NCBI GenBank assembly: GCA_009377755.1
Contig: WHTM01000037.1
Coordinates: forward strand, 1-49,360
Direction: 5' to 3'
DNA: 49,360 nucleotides
DNA from: Hyphomicrobiales bacterium
Lineage (GTDB): Bacteria; Pseudomonadota; Alphaproteobacteria; Rhizobiales; Xanthobacteraceae
In this document: positions 30,565-43,105 of the stretch, in pieces
Position numbering within the stretch: position 1 is the first letter of the stretch
Layout: each line of letters starts with the position of its first letter
Made by a program: the position numbers and the translations under genes
Notes under the pieces: model-generated
What the model saw: only the letters and a program-made list of their open reading frames with translations
Databases searched by the model: none
What the model was told of the DNA's origin: nothing

Positions 30565-32466
30565 CTATTGCGCGCTGACGGCGCCGGTGGCCTGGTTGAG
30601 CGCGCTCTGATTGATGCTGGCGCCGATGTCGCGTTCGAGGCGCGCCAGATATTCGGCAAGCATCGCGTCGGCAATGGAGCGGCGCACCGTCTCGGCGATC
30701 CGTTTGGTCTCCGGCGACTGCAGGTCGAACGACGGGACGGTCACGTTGGTGACACGGAACACGGCCTGCTGTTGTGGATTGCCTTCGGCGCTTCCGGCCG
30801 CGTCTTTTGCGGTGCTGAACACTGCGGAAAGAACGCTGGCCGGAATCGCCTCGGTCGGCTGGATGCGGGTTAGCGCGGTCGCGGACTCGACCTTGAGGCC
30901 CTTGGCAGCGGCCAACTCCTGCAGGGTGCCGCCGGCCTTGAGCTTGTCAAGCATTTCGGCGGCCTGCGCCTTCAGACGCGACGCGATCCGTTCGTCGCGC
31001 CAACGCTGTTCCACCTGCTGCTTGACCTCATCGAGGTTGCGCTCGCGAGACGGCGTGACCCCGACGACCTCGAAATACAGCATGCCGCCATCGCCGAACT
31101 GCACCGGATCGGCCTCAACGCCAACGTCGGTCGAAAACGCCGCCGGAAGCCCCTGGCTGCCGGGGGGCAGGCGCACCTGCGCCCCGTCAGGCGCTCGGCC
31201 GGATCGATCCATCTCGACCGTGCGCAGCGCCAGATTGAGCTTCTTGGCCACTTCCCCCAACGTCGAGCCGGCCGCGCGCTCGTCCTCGACCTTGTCGCGC
31301 ACGTTGTGCATTTCGTCCTTGCCGCGGTCCTTCGCGATATCGCTTCGGATCGTCGCGGCAACATCCTCGAACGGACGGACCTTTTCCGGCTCGATCGACA
31401 GGGTCTGCACCAGTGCGGTACCGAAGCGGCCTTTGACAGGGGCGCTGACCTCGTTGGTCCTGAGGGCGAAGGCAGCGTCGGCAATCGCCCGGTCGATGAT
31501 TCCGGACTTGGGAACGGTGCCGAGATCGATGTCCTGCTCCTTGAGGTTTCGCTCGGCAGCAATCGCGCCAAACGCCGTCCCCTTGGCTATCCGTTCCGCC
31601 GCCGCTTTCGCCTCATCCTCGTTGGGAAAGACAATCTGCCGCACGTGCCGACCCTCCGGCGTGACATAGCGCGCGCGATTATCCTCGTAGACGCGCCGAA
31701 CATCCGCATCCTCGATCGGCTTCCACTTGCCGAGCTCTTCGGGTGACAGGACCAACAGGTCGACCTTGCGGTACTCCGGGGCGCGAAACTCGATCTTGTG
31801 GTCGTCGAAGTACTTCGCCAGCTCTTCCGGCGTAGGCGCCGCTACATCGCCCGCCTGGCCGCGGTCGAGGACGACGTAATCGATTGCGCGCTGCTCGTTC
31901 TGAAAGCGATTGGCGGCTTCCATGATTGCCTTCGGCACGCTCAACTCGCCGTTGACCGTATTGGCGAGCTGCCGCCGTATCGTCAGCCGGCGCTGCTCGT
32001 TGACGAAGCGGGATTCGGTATAGCCGGCCTCACGGAGCACCTGCTCGAACCGGCTGCGGCTGAACTGGCCGGTGGGACCGCGGAATGCCTCCTCGTCGGT
32101 AATCTGCTGGGCCACCTGCGCATCGGTAACGCCGAGCCCCATCAGCCGTGCGCGCTCGTCGAGCGCGGCCTCGGCCAGCATCTGGCCGAGCACCTGCCGG
32201 TCGAGACCCAGCGCCCGGGCCTGATCGGCGGTGACCGGTCGGCCGACCTGGCGTCCGAGCTGCTGCAGCCGATCATTGTAGACCTGTCGGAACTGCTCGA
32301 TGGAGATTTCGACATTGCCGATCGTGGCGACCTTCGACAGGCCGAACCCGCGGAAAATGTCACCGATGCCCCAAATCGCGAAGCTTACGACCAGGAAGGC
32401 GACAACGAGGCCCATGACGACTTTGCCGAGCCAATTGGAAGACGCCGTTCGGATTCCTCGAAGCAT
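30565..32466 (-). CDS. ppiD: Membrane-anchored SurA/PpiD-type peptidyl-prolyl isomerase
   Basis: A 633-residue periplasmic folding factor. One N-terminal transmembrane helix (about residues 14-35, VVMGLVVAFLVVSFAIWGIG) anchors it to the inner membrane. A SurA-like N-domain follows (residues ~45-200, NVEISIEQFRQVYNDRLQQL...), then a parvulin-type rotamase domain near residues 250-360 (RHVRQIVFPNEDEAKAAAER, then RFGTALVQTLSIEP). The C-terminus is helical. PpiD assists proteins leaving the Sec translocon. It heads the ppiD-trpE unit and is divergent from tpiA. Confidence 0.93.
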   Translation of the reverse strand: MLRGIRTASSNWLGKVVMGLVVAFLVVSFAIWGIGDIFRGFGLSKVATIGNVEISIEQFRQVYNDRLQQLGRQVGRPVTADQARALGLDRQVLGQMLAEAALDERARLMGLGVTDAQVAQQITDEEAFRGPTGQFSRSRFEQVLREAGYTESRFVNEQRRLTIRRQLANTVNGELSVPKAIMEAANRFQNEQRAIDYVVLDRGQAGDVAAPTPEELAKYFDDHKIEFRAPEYRKVDLLVLSPEELGKWKPIEDADVRRVYEDNRARYVTPEGRHVRQIVFPNEDEAKAAAERIAKGTAFGAIAAERNLKEQDIDLGTVPKSGIIDRAIADAAFALRTNEVSAPVKGRFGTALVQTLSIEPEKVRPFEDVAATIRSDIAKDRGKDEMHNVRDKVEDERAAGSTLGEVAKKLNLALRTVEMDRSGRAPDGAQVRLPPGSQGLPAAFSTDVGVEADPVQFGDGGMLYFEVVGVTPSRERNLDEVKQQVEQRWRDERIASRLKAQAAEMLDKLKAGGTLQELAAAKGLKVESATALTRIQPTEAIPASVLSAVFSTAKDAAGSAEGNPQQQAVFRVTNVTVPSFDLQSPETKRIAETVRRSIADAMLAEYLARLERDIGASINQSALNQATGAVSAQ

Positions 32467-32537
32467 GTCCGTTTCGCGCTGTGGGAGGGAAAATGGCTAC
32501 CCGGAGGCGGCGCAAATGCCCTGGTATCATAGGGACA

Positions 32538-32552
32538 GCGGGGTCACCCCGC
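32538..32552. other. Perfect 6-bp hairpin in the ppiD/tpiA divergent region
   Basis: GCGGGG-TCA-CCCCGC lies near the middle of the 186-base gap between divergent ppiD and tpiA. It may be a protein-binding palindrome or a leader hairpin of either transcript. No consensus was recognised. Confidence 0.35.
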
Positions 32553-32652
32553 AACAGATGGCGACATTTTGCTTCATACGTGGCGCGCTGGCATGTCGTC
32601 GCGGGCTTTGGTACCGGTCTTGCGGCACGTAGAACCGTAGAGGGAGCGGACC

Positions 32653-33411
32653 ATGGCGGGCGCGGCGCCCCGGCCCCTGGTGGCAGGCAATTGGAAAATG
32701 AACGGGCTGAAGGCCTCGGCGGCGGAACTCGGCAAGATCATCCGAGGCCATGCCGCCGACAGGCCGGACGCGGATCTCATGGTCTGTCCCCCGGCGACGT
32801 TGGTGCTGACGTTTGCCCATGCCGCGCTCGGCTCCAAGGTCGCAATCGGTGCGCAGGATTGCCACCCTGAGGCATGCGGTGCCTTCACCGGAGACATTTC
32901 CGCTGAAATGCTGGCAGACGCCGGTGCTGCGGCCGTGATCGTGGGCCATTCGGAACGGCGCACGCTGCACCACGAGACCGATGCCCTGGTACGGCGGAAG
33001 GCGTCGTCCGCGCATCGCGCGGGCCTCATGGCGATGGTCTGCATCGGCGAGACCCGGGAACAGCGCGAGGCCGGGCAGACGCTGGCGGTGGTTCGGCGAC
33101 AGCTCGACGGCTCGCTCCCCGAGGCCGCCACGGCGGCGAATCTTGTCCTCGCCTATGAGCCCGTCTGGGCGATCGGCACCGGGCTCACCCCGACGGCGCA
33201 GGACGTCGCGGAGGTGCATGGGTTCGTGCGCGAACGCCTGGCCGCGCGCTATGGCGGCGAGGGCCAGAAAGTCCGCATCCTCTATGGCGGCTCGGTAAAA
33301 CCGTCGAACGCCGGCGAACTGATGGCGGTCGCGAACGTCAACGGGGCGCTTGTCGGCGGCGCGAGCCTCAAGGCGGAGGATTTCCTCGGGATCGCGGCGG
33401 CTTATGCCTAG
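32653..33411 (+). CDS. tpiA: Triosephosphate isomerase
   Basis: A 252-residue TIM interconverting dihydroxyacetone phosphate and glyceraldehyde 3-phosphate. The catalytic set is complete: Asn13 and Lys15 in AGNWKMNG, His99 in VIVGHSERR, Glu169 in [11 protein letters not shown], and the phosphate loop [21 protein letters not shown] site lies seven bases before the ATG. It is followed by secG and pyrG, a common alphaproteobacterial arrangement. Confidence 0.97.
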   Translation: MAGAAPRPLVAGNWKMNGLKASAAELGKIIRGHAADRPDADLMVCPPATLVLTFAHAALGSKVAIGAQDCHPEACGAFTGDISAEMLADAGAAAVIVGHSERRTLHHETDALVRRKASSAHRAGLMAMVCIGETREQREAGQTLAVVRRQLDGSLPEAATAANLVLAYEPVWAIGTGLTPTAQDVAEVHGFVRERLAARYGGEGQKVRILYGGSVKPSNAGELMAVANVNGALVGGASLKAEDFLGIAAAYA

Positions 33412-33528
33412 TGGTGCGTCTGGGTAGAATTGCGTCCGGGGATCGTGTTACAGACGCGTCCAACTTCCTATATGGCGGGCGCGGCGGGCGTTACGGGCCA
33501 TGCTGCCACACGCGCGGAACCCTAGCGG

Positions 33529-33927
33529 ATGCAAACTGTCGTCATCGTCATTCACCTGATGGTGGTCGTCGCCATGATCGGGCTGGTGCTGCTGCAAAAG
33601 TCTGAAGGCGGCGGCCTCGGCATGGGCGGTGGAGGCGGCGGGGGCTTTCTCAGCAGCCGGGGGACATCCAATGTGCTCACCCGCGCCACTGCGATTCTCG
33701 CCGGCGTATTCTTTGTCACCAGCCTGACGCTGTCGATTCTCGCCAGCATGCAGCGGCGGCCGTCCTCGATCCTTCCCGGGTCCGCGCCGATCAACCAGCC
33801 TGTCAGGCCTGGCGGCGCGCCGCCAATCGGATCCGGCGGGGGCGGCGTCCTCGATCAGCTCCAGGGGCCGAGCACGCCGGCGCCAGCGGCCCCACCGTCC
33901 GGGCCGCAGGTGCCGCAATCTCAGTAG
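33529..33927 (+). CDS. secG: Preprotein translocase subunit SecG
   Basis: A 132-residue SecG. Two transmembrane helices flank a Gly-rich cytoplasmic loop: VVIVIHLMVVVAMIGLVLLQ, then SEGGGLGMGGGGGGGFLSSR, then LTRATAILAGVFFVTSLTLS. The C-terminal ~55 residues are a Pro/Gly-rich tail (VRPGGAPPIGSGGGG... PAPAAPPSGPQVPQSQ) typical of alphaproteobacterial SecG. It stabilises SecYE and eases SecA cycling. No tRNA-Leu gene follows, unlike in some proteobacteria. Confidence 0.95.
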   Translation: MQTVVIVIHLMVVVAMIGLVLLQKSEGGGLGMGGGGGGGFLSSRGTSNVLTRATAILAGVFFVTSLTLSILASMQRRPSSILPGSAPINQPVRPGGAPPIGSGGGGVLDQLQGPSTPAPAAPPSGPQVPQSQ

Positions 33928-34104
33928 TCGTTGCCTGACAGGGCCATCCGGAAGGCTGCGCAGGCCTGGGCTTGTCCTTGCGTAGAACATCATCTTCGCA
34001 TCACAAGTTATTGGAATAGCGGTGGAACCGCTGAAATGAGATGTGAAAGTCGTGGGTTGCGGCGTTTTCGCCTCGTCGAATCGATTCGGCGGGGTTAGAA
34101 GTAG

Positions 34105-35739
<1,635 letters not shown>

Positions 35740-35992
35740 CGGCTCGCAATCCACCTATTGCCGGCTTGTTACGCATCGCCGCCCCAAGCTGGGCCATCTG
35801 CTCCGGGGTACTCTGCTTGCCACGGAGCATGGCGACGCCGATGCGTCGGCGGCCCCAAGCTGCGTGGGGCGGTGCGGAGAGCGCAAAGGAATGCCGCCGC
35901 GATCAGGTGCATCGCCACGGCGCGAATGGCTGGGGCGCCACGCGCCACGTGCATTCGCCGCCGCGTTGGTGCAAGACCGTAGCCACAGAAAG

Positions 35993-36868
35993 ATGTCTGC
36001 CATGACTGCCCGCGGCCTTGATCACATTGTCCATGCGGTGCGCGATCTCGACGCGGCCGCGACGCTGTACCGCCGGCTCGGCTTCACCGTCGGCTCCCGC
36101 AACCGCCATTCGTGGGGAACGCACAATCACATTGTCCAGTTGCCGGGTTTCTTCATCGAATTGCTGACGGTGGCGGCGCCGGAAAAGCTCGGTAGCGATC
36201 CATTCTCGGCGTTGTTTGGTACATTCAATCGTAGATTCATCGAGAGGCAGGAGGGGTTTTCTCTCCTCATCCTGGAAAGCGCTAGCGCTAGTGCCGACGC
36301 CGAAGTCTTTCGCGCCGCCGGGATTCGGGTGTCGGATGCTTTGACGTTCGAGCGCGAGGGCAAGCGGCCTGACGGCAGCACGGTCAAGGTCGGCTTCGCG
36401 CTCGCCTTCGCGCGTGATGCCAAGGCGCCTGCGATCGGTTTCGCCGCCTGTCAGCAGCACTATCCGGAGAATTTCTGGAACACGGCGTTCCAGCAGCATG
36501 CCAATACGGCGGCGGCGATCGCCGGCGTCGTCCTGGTCGCTGAAAACCCAAGTGATCACCACATCTTCCTGTCCGCCTTCGTCGGCGAGCGCGAGTTGCT
36601 GGCAACCTCGACCGGCATCACCGTGGCAACCCCGCGCGGCGAGATCCAGGTGATGGATGAGGCGGCCTATCGCAGCCATTTCGCGGTGCCAGCGCCCGAC
36701 ATCAGCCGTGGTGCACGGATCGCCGCGGTGCGCATTGCCGTGCGCGATCCGGCAGCGACACGGCATCTGCTGCGCGCGGCGGGGCTTGAATTTGCCGAGC
36801 CCATGGGGAGGGTTGTCGTTTCGCCTGCGCAGACAATGGGGGCGACACTCGTCTTCGAAGCCGCGTAG
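35993..36868 (+). CDS. VOC/glyoxalase-like domain protein
   Basis: A 291-residue protein of the VOC superfamily, similar to the Glyoxalase_3-type single-chain proteins. The first module begins [20 protein letters not shown], then [20 protein letters not shown], with metal-ligand-like His and a later Glu; the second half starts near [20 protein letters not shown]. Substrate unknown. Start ATG 35993 or 36002 (MSAM); the longer frame to 35864 lacks likeness. The 253-base gap after pyrG shows only short direct repeats (GCCCCAAGCTG at 35781 and 35852) and no gene. Confidence 0.75.
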   Translation: MSAMTARGLDHIVHAVRDLDAAATLYRRLGFTVGSRNRHSWGTHNHIVQLPGFFIELLTVAAPEKLGSDPFSALFGTFNRRFIERQEGFSLLILESASASADAEVFRAAGIRVSDALTFEREGKRPDGSTVKVGFALAFARDAKAPAIGFAACQQHYPENFWNTAFQQHANTAAAIAGVVLVAENPSDHHIFLSAFVGERELLATSTGITVATPRGEIQVMDEAAYRSHFAVPAPDISRGARIAAVRIAVRDPAATRHLLRAAGLEFAEPMGRVVVSPAQTMGATLVFEAA

Positions 36869-36927
36869 CAGAGCCGCCGTTGACCGCGCCACCGCGCGGC
36901 CTATGGTCCCCGGCCAAGGATCTGAAG

Positions 36928-37770
36928 ATGCACCCCGGCCTCATTCCCAATGCGATCGTCGAAGTCGGCGGAGCGCGGTTCGGCAATGCGCTGCCGCTGG
37001 CGCTGATCGCTGGCCCGTGCGCGCTGGAAGGCCGCGCGCACGCGCTGGAAATGGCGTCGGCTCTGAAGGAGATCGCAACCCGACTGGGCCTCGGCCTCGT
37101 CTACAAGGCCTCGTTCGACAAGGCGAACCGTACCAGCGGCGCCAGCGCGCGCGGCATCGGTCTCGACCAGGCCTTGCCGGTCTTCGCTGATATCCGCGCG
37201 ACGCTCGGCGTGCCCGTGTTGACGGACGTGCATGAACCGGCGCAATGCGCGCCGGTCGCGGAAGCAGTCGACGTGCTGCAAATTCCCGCCTTCCTGTGCC
37301 GCCAGACCGACCTGCTGGTGGCGGCCGCCAAGACCGGTCGCATCATCAATGTGAAAAAGGGGCAATTCCTGGCCCCGTGGGACATGGCCAACGTGGTCGC
37401 CAAAATCACAGGCGCCGGCAACCGCAATGTGCTGGTCACTGAGCGCGGCGCCTCCTTCGGCTACAACACCCTGGTGTCCGACATGCGCGCCCTGCCGATC
37501 CTGGCGCGTACCACCGAGGCGCCGGTGATCTTCGATGCGACCCATTCGGTGCAGCAGCCAGGCGGGCAGGGGACGGCATCCGGCGGCGAGCGGGAGTTCG
37601 TGCCGGTGCTGGCGCGCGCAGCGGTGGCGGTCGGTGTGGCCGGCGTGTTCATCGAGACGCACCAGGACCCGGACAAGGCTCCGTCCGACGGTCCGAACAT
37701 GGTGCCGCTCAGGGAGATGGAAGGCTTGCTGCGCCGGCTGATCGGCTTTGACCGACTCGCCAAGACATAG
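36928..37770 (+). CDS. kdsA: 3-deoxy-8-phosphooctulonate synthase (Kdo-8-P synthase)
   Basis: A 280-residue TIM-barrel enzyme joining arabinose 5-phosphate and PEP for the LPS inner core, complementing the lipid A genes upstream. Motifs: [67 protein letters not shown] and [13 protein letters not shown]. Cys31 in AGPC, His in DATHS, Glu in FIETH and Asp in SDGPN are the residues of the metal-dependent class; metal-independent enzymes such as E. coli have Asn at the Cys position. ATG 36928 is preferred because of AAGGA upstream; TTG 36880 would add 16 residues. Confidence 0.95.
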   Translation: MHPGLIPNAIVEVGGARFGNALPLALIAGPCALEGRAHALEMASALKEIATRLGLGLVYKASFDKANRTSGASARGIGLDQALPVFADIRATLGVPVLTDVHEPAQCAPVAEAVDVLQIPAFLCRQTDLLVAAAKTGRIINVKKGQFLAPWDMANVVAKITGAGNRNVLVTERGASFGYNTLVSDMRALPILARTTEAPVIFDATHSVQQPGGQGTASGGEREFVPVLARAAVAVGVAGVFIETHQDPDKAPSDGPNMVPLREMEGLLRRLIGFDRLAKT

Positions 37771-37798
37771 CGGTCGAGTGGCTTTTCAGCGTCATCCC

Positions 37799-38953
37799 AT
37801 GACCAGCGTTCTCGTCACCGTTGCTCTCGCCGTGTTCGCGACCACGCTGTTTGTGCGCTCGGTCGATCCGCTGGTGCTGCAGATTGCCGCCGGTGTCGGC
37901 GTCTCGCCGACCACCGCGGCCCTGCTGTCGACCGCCTTCGCGCTGCCCTATGCGCTGATGCAGCCGGTGCTCGGGGCGCTCGCCGACAGCCTCGGCAAGG
38001 CGCGGATCATGGTGGTCTGCCTGGCGATCGGGACACTCGCGACGCTCGCCTCCGCGGTTGCGAACGACTTCGCGATGCTGGCGGCGACGCGCGTCATCGC
38101 CGGCATTGCCGCAGGCGGCGTGTTCCCCACCTCGGTCGCGATCATCGGCGATCTCGTGCCGATGGCGGGACGCCAGATCGCCATCAGCCGGGTGCTGGCC
38201 GCCGGCATGCTCGGCAACCTGCTCGGTGCCTCACTCTCCGGCATCGTCGGCGACATGTTCGGCTGGCGCAGCGTCTTCCTCGTGACCGGCACGATCGCCG
38301 CGCTGATGTTCGTGCCGTCGCTGCGGCTCTTGCGCCATGCCGCGACGGAGGTACGGACGCCGCTGCAGTTCTCCCTCGCGGTCTCACGCTACCGCGGCAT
38401 TTTCCAGAATCCGCTGGCGAAATACTGCTTCGGCGCCGTGTTTCTCGATGCTCTCGTCTTGTTTGGCCTGTTTCCCTACATGGGTTCGCTGCTGCACGCG
38501 CAAGGCGAGACGCGCGCGTCCATCGTCGGCATCATCATCGCGGGGTGGGGCGTCGGTGGGATCTTTTATGCGGTCCTTGTGGGGCGGCTGCTGCCTCGCT
38601 TTGGCGATCGGGCGCTGATGATCGACGGCGGGGCGCTGATGGGCGTCGCGCTGCTGATCGTGGCGTCGCAGCCGGCGTGGCAAATACAGTTCTTTACCTT
38701 CGTGCTGCTCGGCTTCGGCTTCTACCTGATGCACGGCGGCATCCAGGTTTACGTGACCGAGCTCTCGACCACGGCCCGCAGCTCGGCACTGGCGCTGCAC
38801 TCGTCGAGCTTCTTCTTCGGCCAGGCGGCAGGGCCAGTCGTCTACGGGCTCGGCTTTGCGCACCTCGGCACCGCCTGGACCATGGTGATCGCGGCGCTGT
38901 CGATGGCCGCGCTCGGCACCGGCTGCGCCTTCGCGCTGCGGCGGCCGACATAA
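37799..38953 (+). CDS. MFS transporter
   Basis: A ~384-residue major facilitator permease with about twelve hydrophobic helices. MFS landmarks include YALMQPVLGALADSLGKARI in the loop between helices 2 and 3 and ATRVIAGIAAGGVFPTSVAI in helix 4, then a repeat of the fold in the second half (LVGRLLPRFGDRAL). It resembles drug-efflux-like DHA transporters, but the substrate is unknown. Starts at TTG 37748 (overlapping kdsA), GTG 37778 or ATG 37799 are all possible; none has a strong Shine-Dalgarno sequence. It lies 28 bases after kdsA and converges on queF. Confidence 0.85.
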   Translation: MTSVLVTVALAVFATTLFVRSVDPLVLQIAAGVGVSPTTAALLSTAFALPYALMQPVLGALADSLGKARIMVVCLAIGTLATLASAVANDFAMLAATRVIAGIAAGGVFPTSVAIIGDLVPMAGRQIAISRVLAAGMLGNLLGASLSGIVGDMFGWRSVFLVTGTIAALMFVPSLRLLRHAATEVRTPLQFSLAVSRYRGIFQNPLAKYCFGAVFLDALVLFGLFPYMGSLLHAQGETRASIVGIIIAGWGVGGIFYAVLVGRLLPRFGDRALMIDGGALMGVALLIVASQPAWQIQFFTFVLLGFGFYLMHGGIQVYVTELSTTARSSALALHSSSFFFGQAAGPVVYGLGFAHLGTAWTMVIAALSMAALGTGCAFALRRPT

Positions 38954-38970
38954 TCCCTAGCCGAGGCTGG

Positions 38971-39423
38971 CTATCCCCGCCCGCGATAGGGCGCAACGCC
39001 CTGGTCGGGCAGCCAGACGCCGGCCGGCAAACGGCCGGTCTGCCAGAACACGTCGATCGGCATGCCGCCGCGCGGATACCAGTAGCCGCCGATGCGCAGC
39101 CAGCGCGGCTTCAGCAGCACGTTGAGCCGCTTGCCGATGCCAACGGTGCAGTCCTCGTGAAAGGCGCCGTGGTTGCGGAAGCTCGCGAGATAGAGCTTGA
39201 GCGACTTCGACTCGACCAGCCAGCGGTTCGGCACGTAATCGATCACGAGATGCGCGAAGTCCGGCTGGCCGGTGATCGGGCACAGCGTGGTGAATTCCGG
39301 TGCGGTGAAGCGCGCGACGTAATTGGTGTCCGGATGCGGGTTCGGCACGTGGTCGAGCACCGCCTCGTTGGGCGAGGCCGGAATGCGACTCGGCTTGCCG
39401 AGATGGCGCAGCGATTTGGCCAT
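38971..39423 (-). CDS. queF: NADPH-dependent 7-cyano-7-deazaguanine reductase
   Basis: A 150-residue YkvM-type (short, unimodular) QueF, reducing preQ0 to preQ1 for queuosine in tRNA. The T-fold contains [20 protein letters not shown] with the catalytic Cys, then [20 protein letters not shown], the QueF signature, and HEDC. The length is typical of the short form. No other queuosine gene is nearby. It converges on the MFS gene with 17 bases between. Confidence 0.94.
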   Translation of the reverse strand: MAKSLRHLGKPSRIPASPNEAVLDHVPNPHPDTNYVARFTAPEFTTLCPITGQPDFAHLVIDYVPNRWLVESKSLKLYLASFRNHGAFHEDCTVGIGKRLNVLLKPRWLRIGGYWYPRGGMPIDVFWQTGRLPAGVWLPDQGVAPYRGRG

Positions 39424-39452
39424 GGTGGCGATGCGATCCTCAAGCGGTCGCG

Positions 39453-39917
39453 TCAGCGGCCGGTGATCTGGTTGCGCAGCTCGAGCGGCTCGGCGATTGT
39501 CTTCAGCCTGGCGAATTCGCCTTTGCCGGTACCCAGCACGCTGACGTCGCCGTAGTCGAGAAGTCGGCCCAGAATCGGCTGGTCCACTCGCACGCTCTCG
39601 ACCTTGTCCATCTGCATCTCGTTGGTATCACGCCGGATGAACCCGGTCTTGTAGATGACCCGCCGGTCGGTCACGGCGATCTCCGTGATCCAGCGTTTGA
39701 ACCACGCTTGAAAGATCCAAATGATCGCGACGGCAGCCAGGACGGCGGAGACGGCGAGCCAGAAGCCCTCCCCACGCTCGACGGACCGGGCAAAGGAGAG
39801 AACAGCCAGACTGACGATGAGAACCAGGAATCCCGGCACGTAGAGAATCCAATGCAGCGTGGCCACATGGCGAACCTGCTCGCCGGGCTGCAGGATCCGC
39901 TCGACATAGCTGCTCAT
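39453..39917 (-). CDS. Membrane protein with bacterial PH domain
   Basis: A 154-residue protein starting [20 protein letters not shown]. Two transmembrane helices follow ([20 protein letters not shown] and [20 protein letters not shown]), then a C-terminal bPH2 (YdbS/YdbT-like) domain: [20 protein letters not shown], then [20 protein letters not shown]. Function unknown; such proteins are thought to be membrane-associated adaptors. The ATG at 39917 has GGAGG seven bases upstream; the longer frame to 40067 is rejected. Confidence 0.82.
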   Translation of the reverse strand: MSSYVERILQPGEQVRHVATLHWILYVPGFLVLIVSLAVLSFARSVERGEGFWLAVSAVLAAVAIIWIFQAWFKRWITEIAVTDRRVIYKTGFIRRDTNEMQMDKVESVRVDQPILGRLLDYGDVSVLGTGKGEFARLKTIAEPLELRNQITGR

Positions 39918-39985
39918 GTGCGACCTCCGGCGGCACGATACCGTACGCTGGAAGAGTCGGCTACCGCCGTAACCGCGTAACGCCG

Positions 39986-40393
39986 TCAGCGCGAAGCGGG
40001 ATCGGCGAGGAAACCGGCAAGTGCCTTTCGTTCGGCGGCGTCGCCGATGCGGCGTCCCGTCATCCACATCCCGGGAAACATGGCCTCGGGATCAGTCAGG
40101 AACGAATCAAGCATCGCGCGATTCCAGCGTCGCTCTTCCGCGCGCGCCTGCCGCAGCACCGGCGAATAGTCGAATTCGGAATCGCCGGCGACGCGCCGTC
40201 CGAGCAGACCCGCAAGGTTCGGGCCGGCGGTCGGTTGGGCATTGGGATCGAGCGTATGGCAGGCACGGCAGGGCTCGAACAGAGCGCGGCCGCGGTCGGG
40301 GCCGTCGGCGTAGGCCGGGACGATGCACAGCATCGCGGCTGTCATCCCGGCCGAAGCGAAGCGGAGAGCCGGGACCCATGCATCCCTACGCAT
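39986..40393 (-). CDS. Small class I cytochrome c with repeat-derived N-terminus
   Basis: A 135-residue exported monoheme cytochrome. CRACH (residues 42-46 from ATG 40393) is the heme site, and the Met of FPGMWMTG (residue 111) is the likely sixth ligand, as in c2/c550-type proteins. Residues ~1-29 (MRRDAWVPALRFASAGMTAA, then MLCIVPAYA) act as a plausible signal peptide. This part is encoded by a palindromic interspersed repeat (40341-40388). The start is uncertain: GTG 40441, ATG 40393, ATG 40345 and ATG 40333 are in frame; the first three lie in or at the edge of repeat sequence, and none has a clear Shine-Dalgarno sequence. Electron-transfer partner unknown. Confidence 0.75.
   Translation of the reverse strand: MRRDAWVPALRFASAGMTAAMLCIVPAYADGPDRGRALFEPCRACHTLDPNAQPTAGPNLAGLLGRRVAGDSEFDYSPVLRQARAEERRWNRAMLDSFLTDPEAMFPGMWMTGRRIGDAAERKALAGFLADPASR
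40341..40388. repeat. Palindromic repeat unit overlapping the cytochrome c 5' end
   Basis: The unit runs GTCATCCCGGCCGAAGC... to CCGGGACCCATGCATCC. TCCCGGC and GCCGGGA form a hairpin around an AAGCGAAGCGGAGA-like loop. A related unit in opposite orientation lies at about 40413-40522 (GGGATACATGGGTCCCGG ... CCGGGATGATGG), interrupted by the cloverleaf-like insert. Both resemble interspersed repeats of Bradyrhizobium-like genomes, a recognition from memory rather than a search. Confidence 0.7.
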
Positions 40394-40424
40394 CAGTATT
40401 ATTCGCACGCTTGGGATACATGGG

Positions 40425-40518
40425 TCCCGGATAGCCGCCACCCAAGTCGGCTGTTGCCGACTTGGGCATTAATGGCGCCGATCTCGGGTAAACCCGAGAT
40501 CGGTGGCGGCTTCCGGGA
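40425..40518. repeat. Cloverleaf-like element with two perfect hairpins
   Basis: An outer stem (TCCCGGA with TCCGGGA, and AGCCGCCAC at 40433-40441 with GTGGCGGCT at 40503-40511) encloses two perfect hairpins: CCCAAGTCGGC-TGTT-GCCGACTTGGG (40441-40466) and CCGATCTCGGG-TAAA-CCCGAGATCGG (40478-40503). Each inner stem is 11 base pairs with a 4-base loop. The element lies in the 151-base gap upstream of the cytochrome gene and downstream of the beta-propeller gene. There are no T-runs, so it is not a standard intrinsic terminator. Confidence 0.85.
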
Positions 40519-40544
40519 TGATGGGCCGAAAGACATTCGTGCAA

Positions 40545-42946
<2,402 letters not shown>

Positions 42947-43105
42947 CTTTCCCTCCCAAGCTCTTTTCCGGCCGTCACCGCTCCCGACCCGGTCAGTGGG
43001 TGATTGGCCGACGGCACCTTCACAATTTTGAATTTGCAAGCCTGATAGATTCGCAAAGAATGCGACGCGCCGGTTAGCCTACTGGTGCCATCGGGGGGAC
43101 TGCTC

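Noticed and set aside
35740-35992. Small overlapping open frames after pyrG
   Set aside because: Several frames are open on both strands with no Shine-Dalgarno sequence or domain; only short direct repeats are present.
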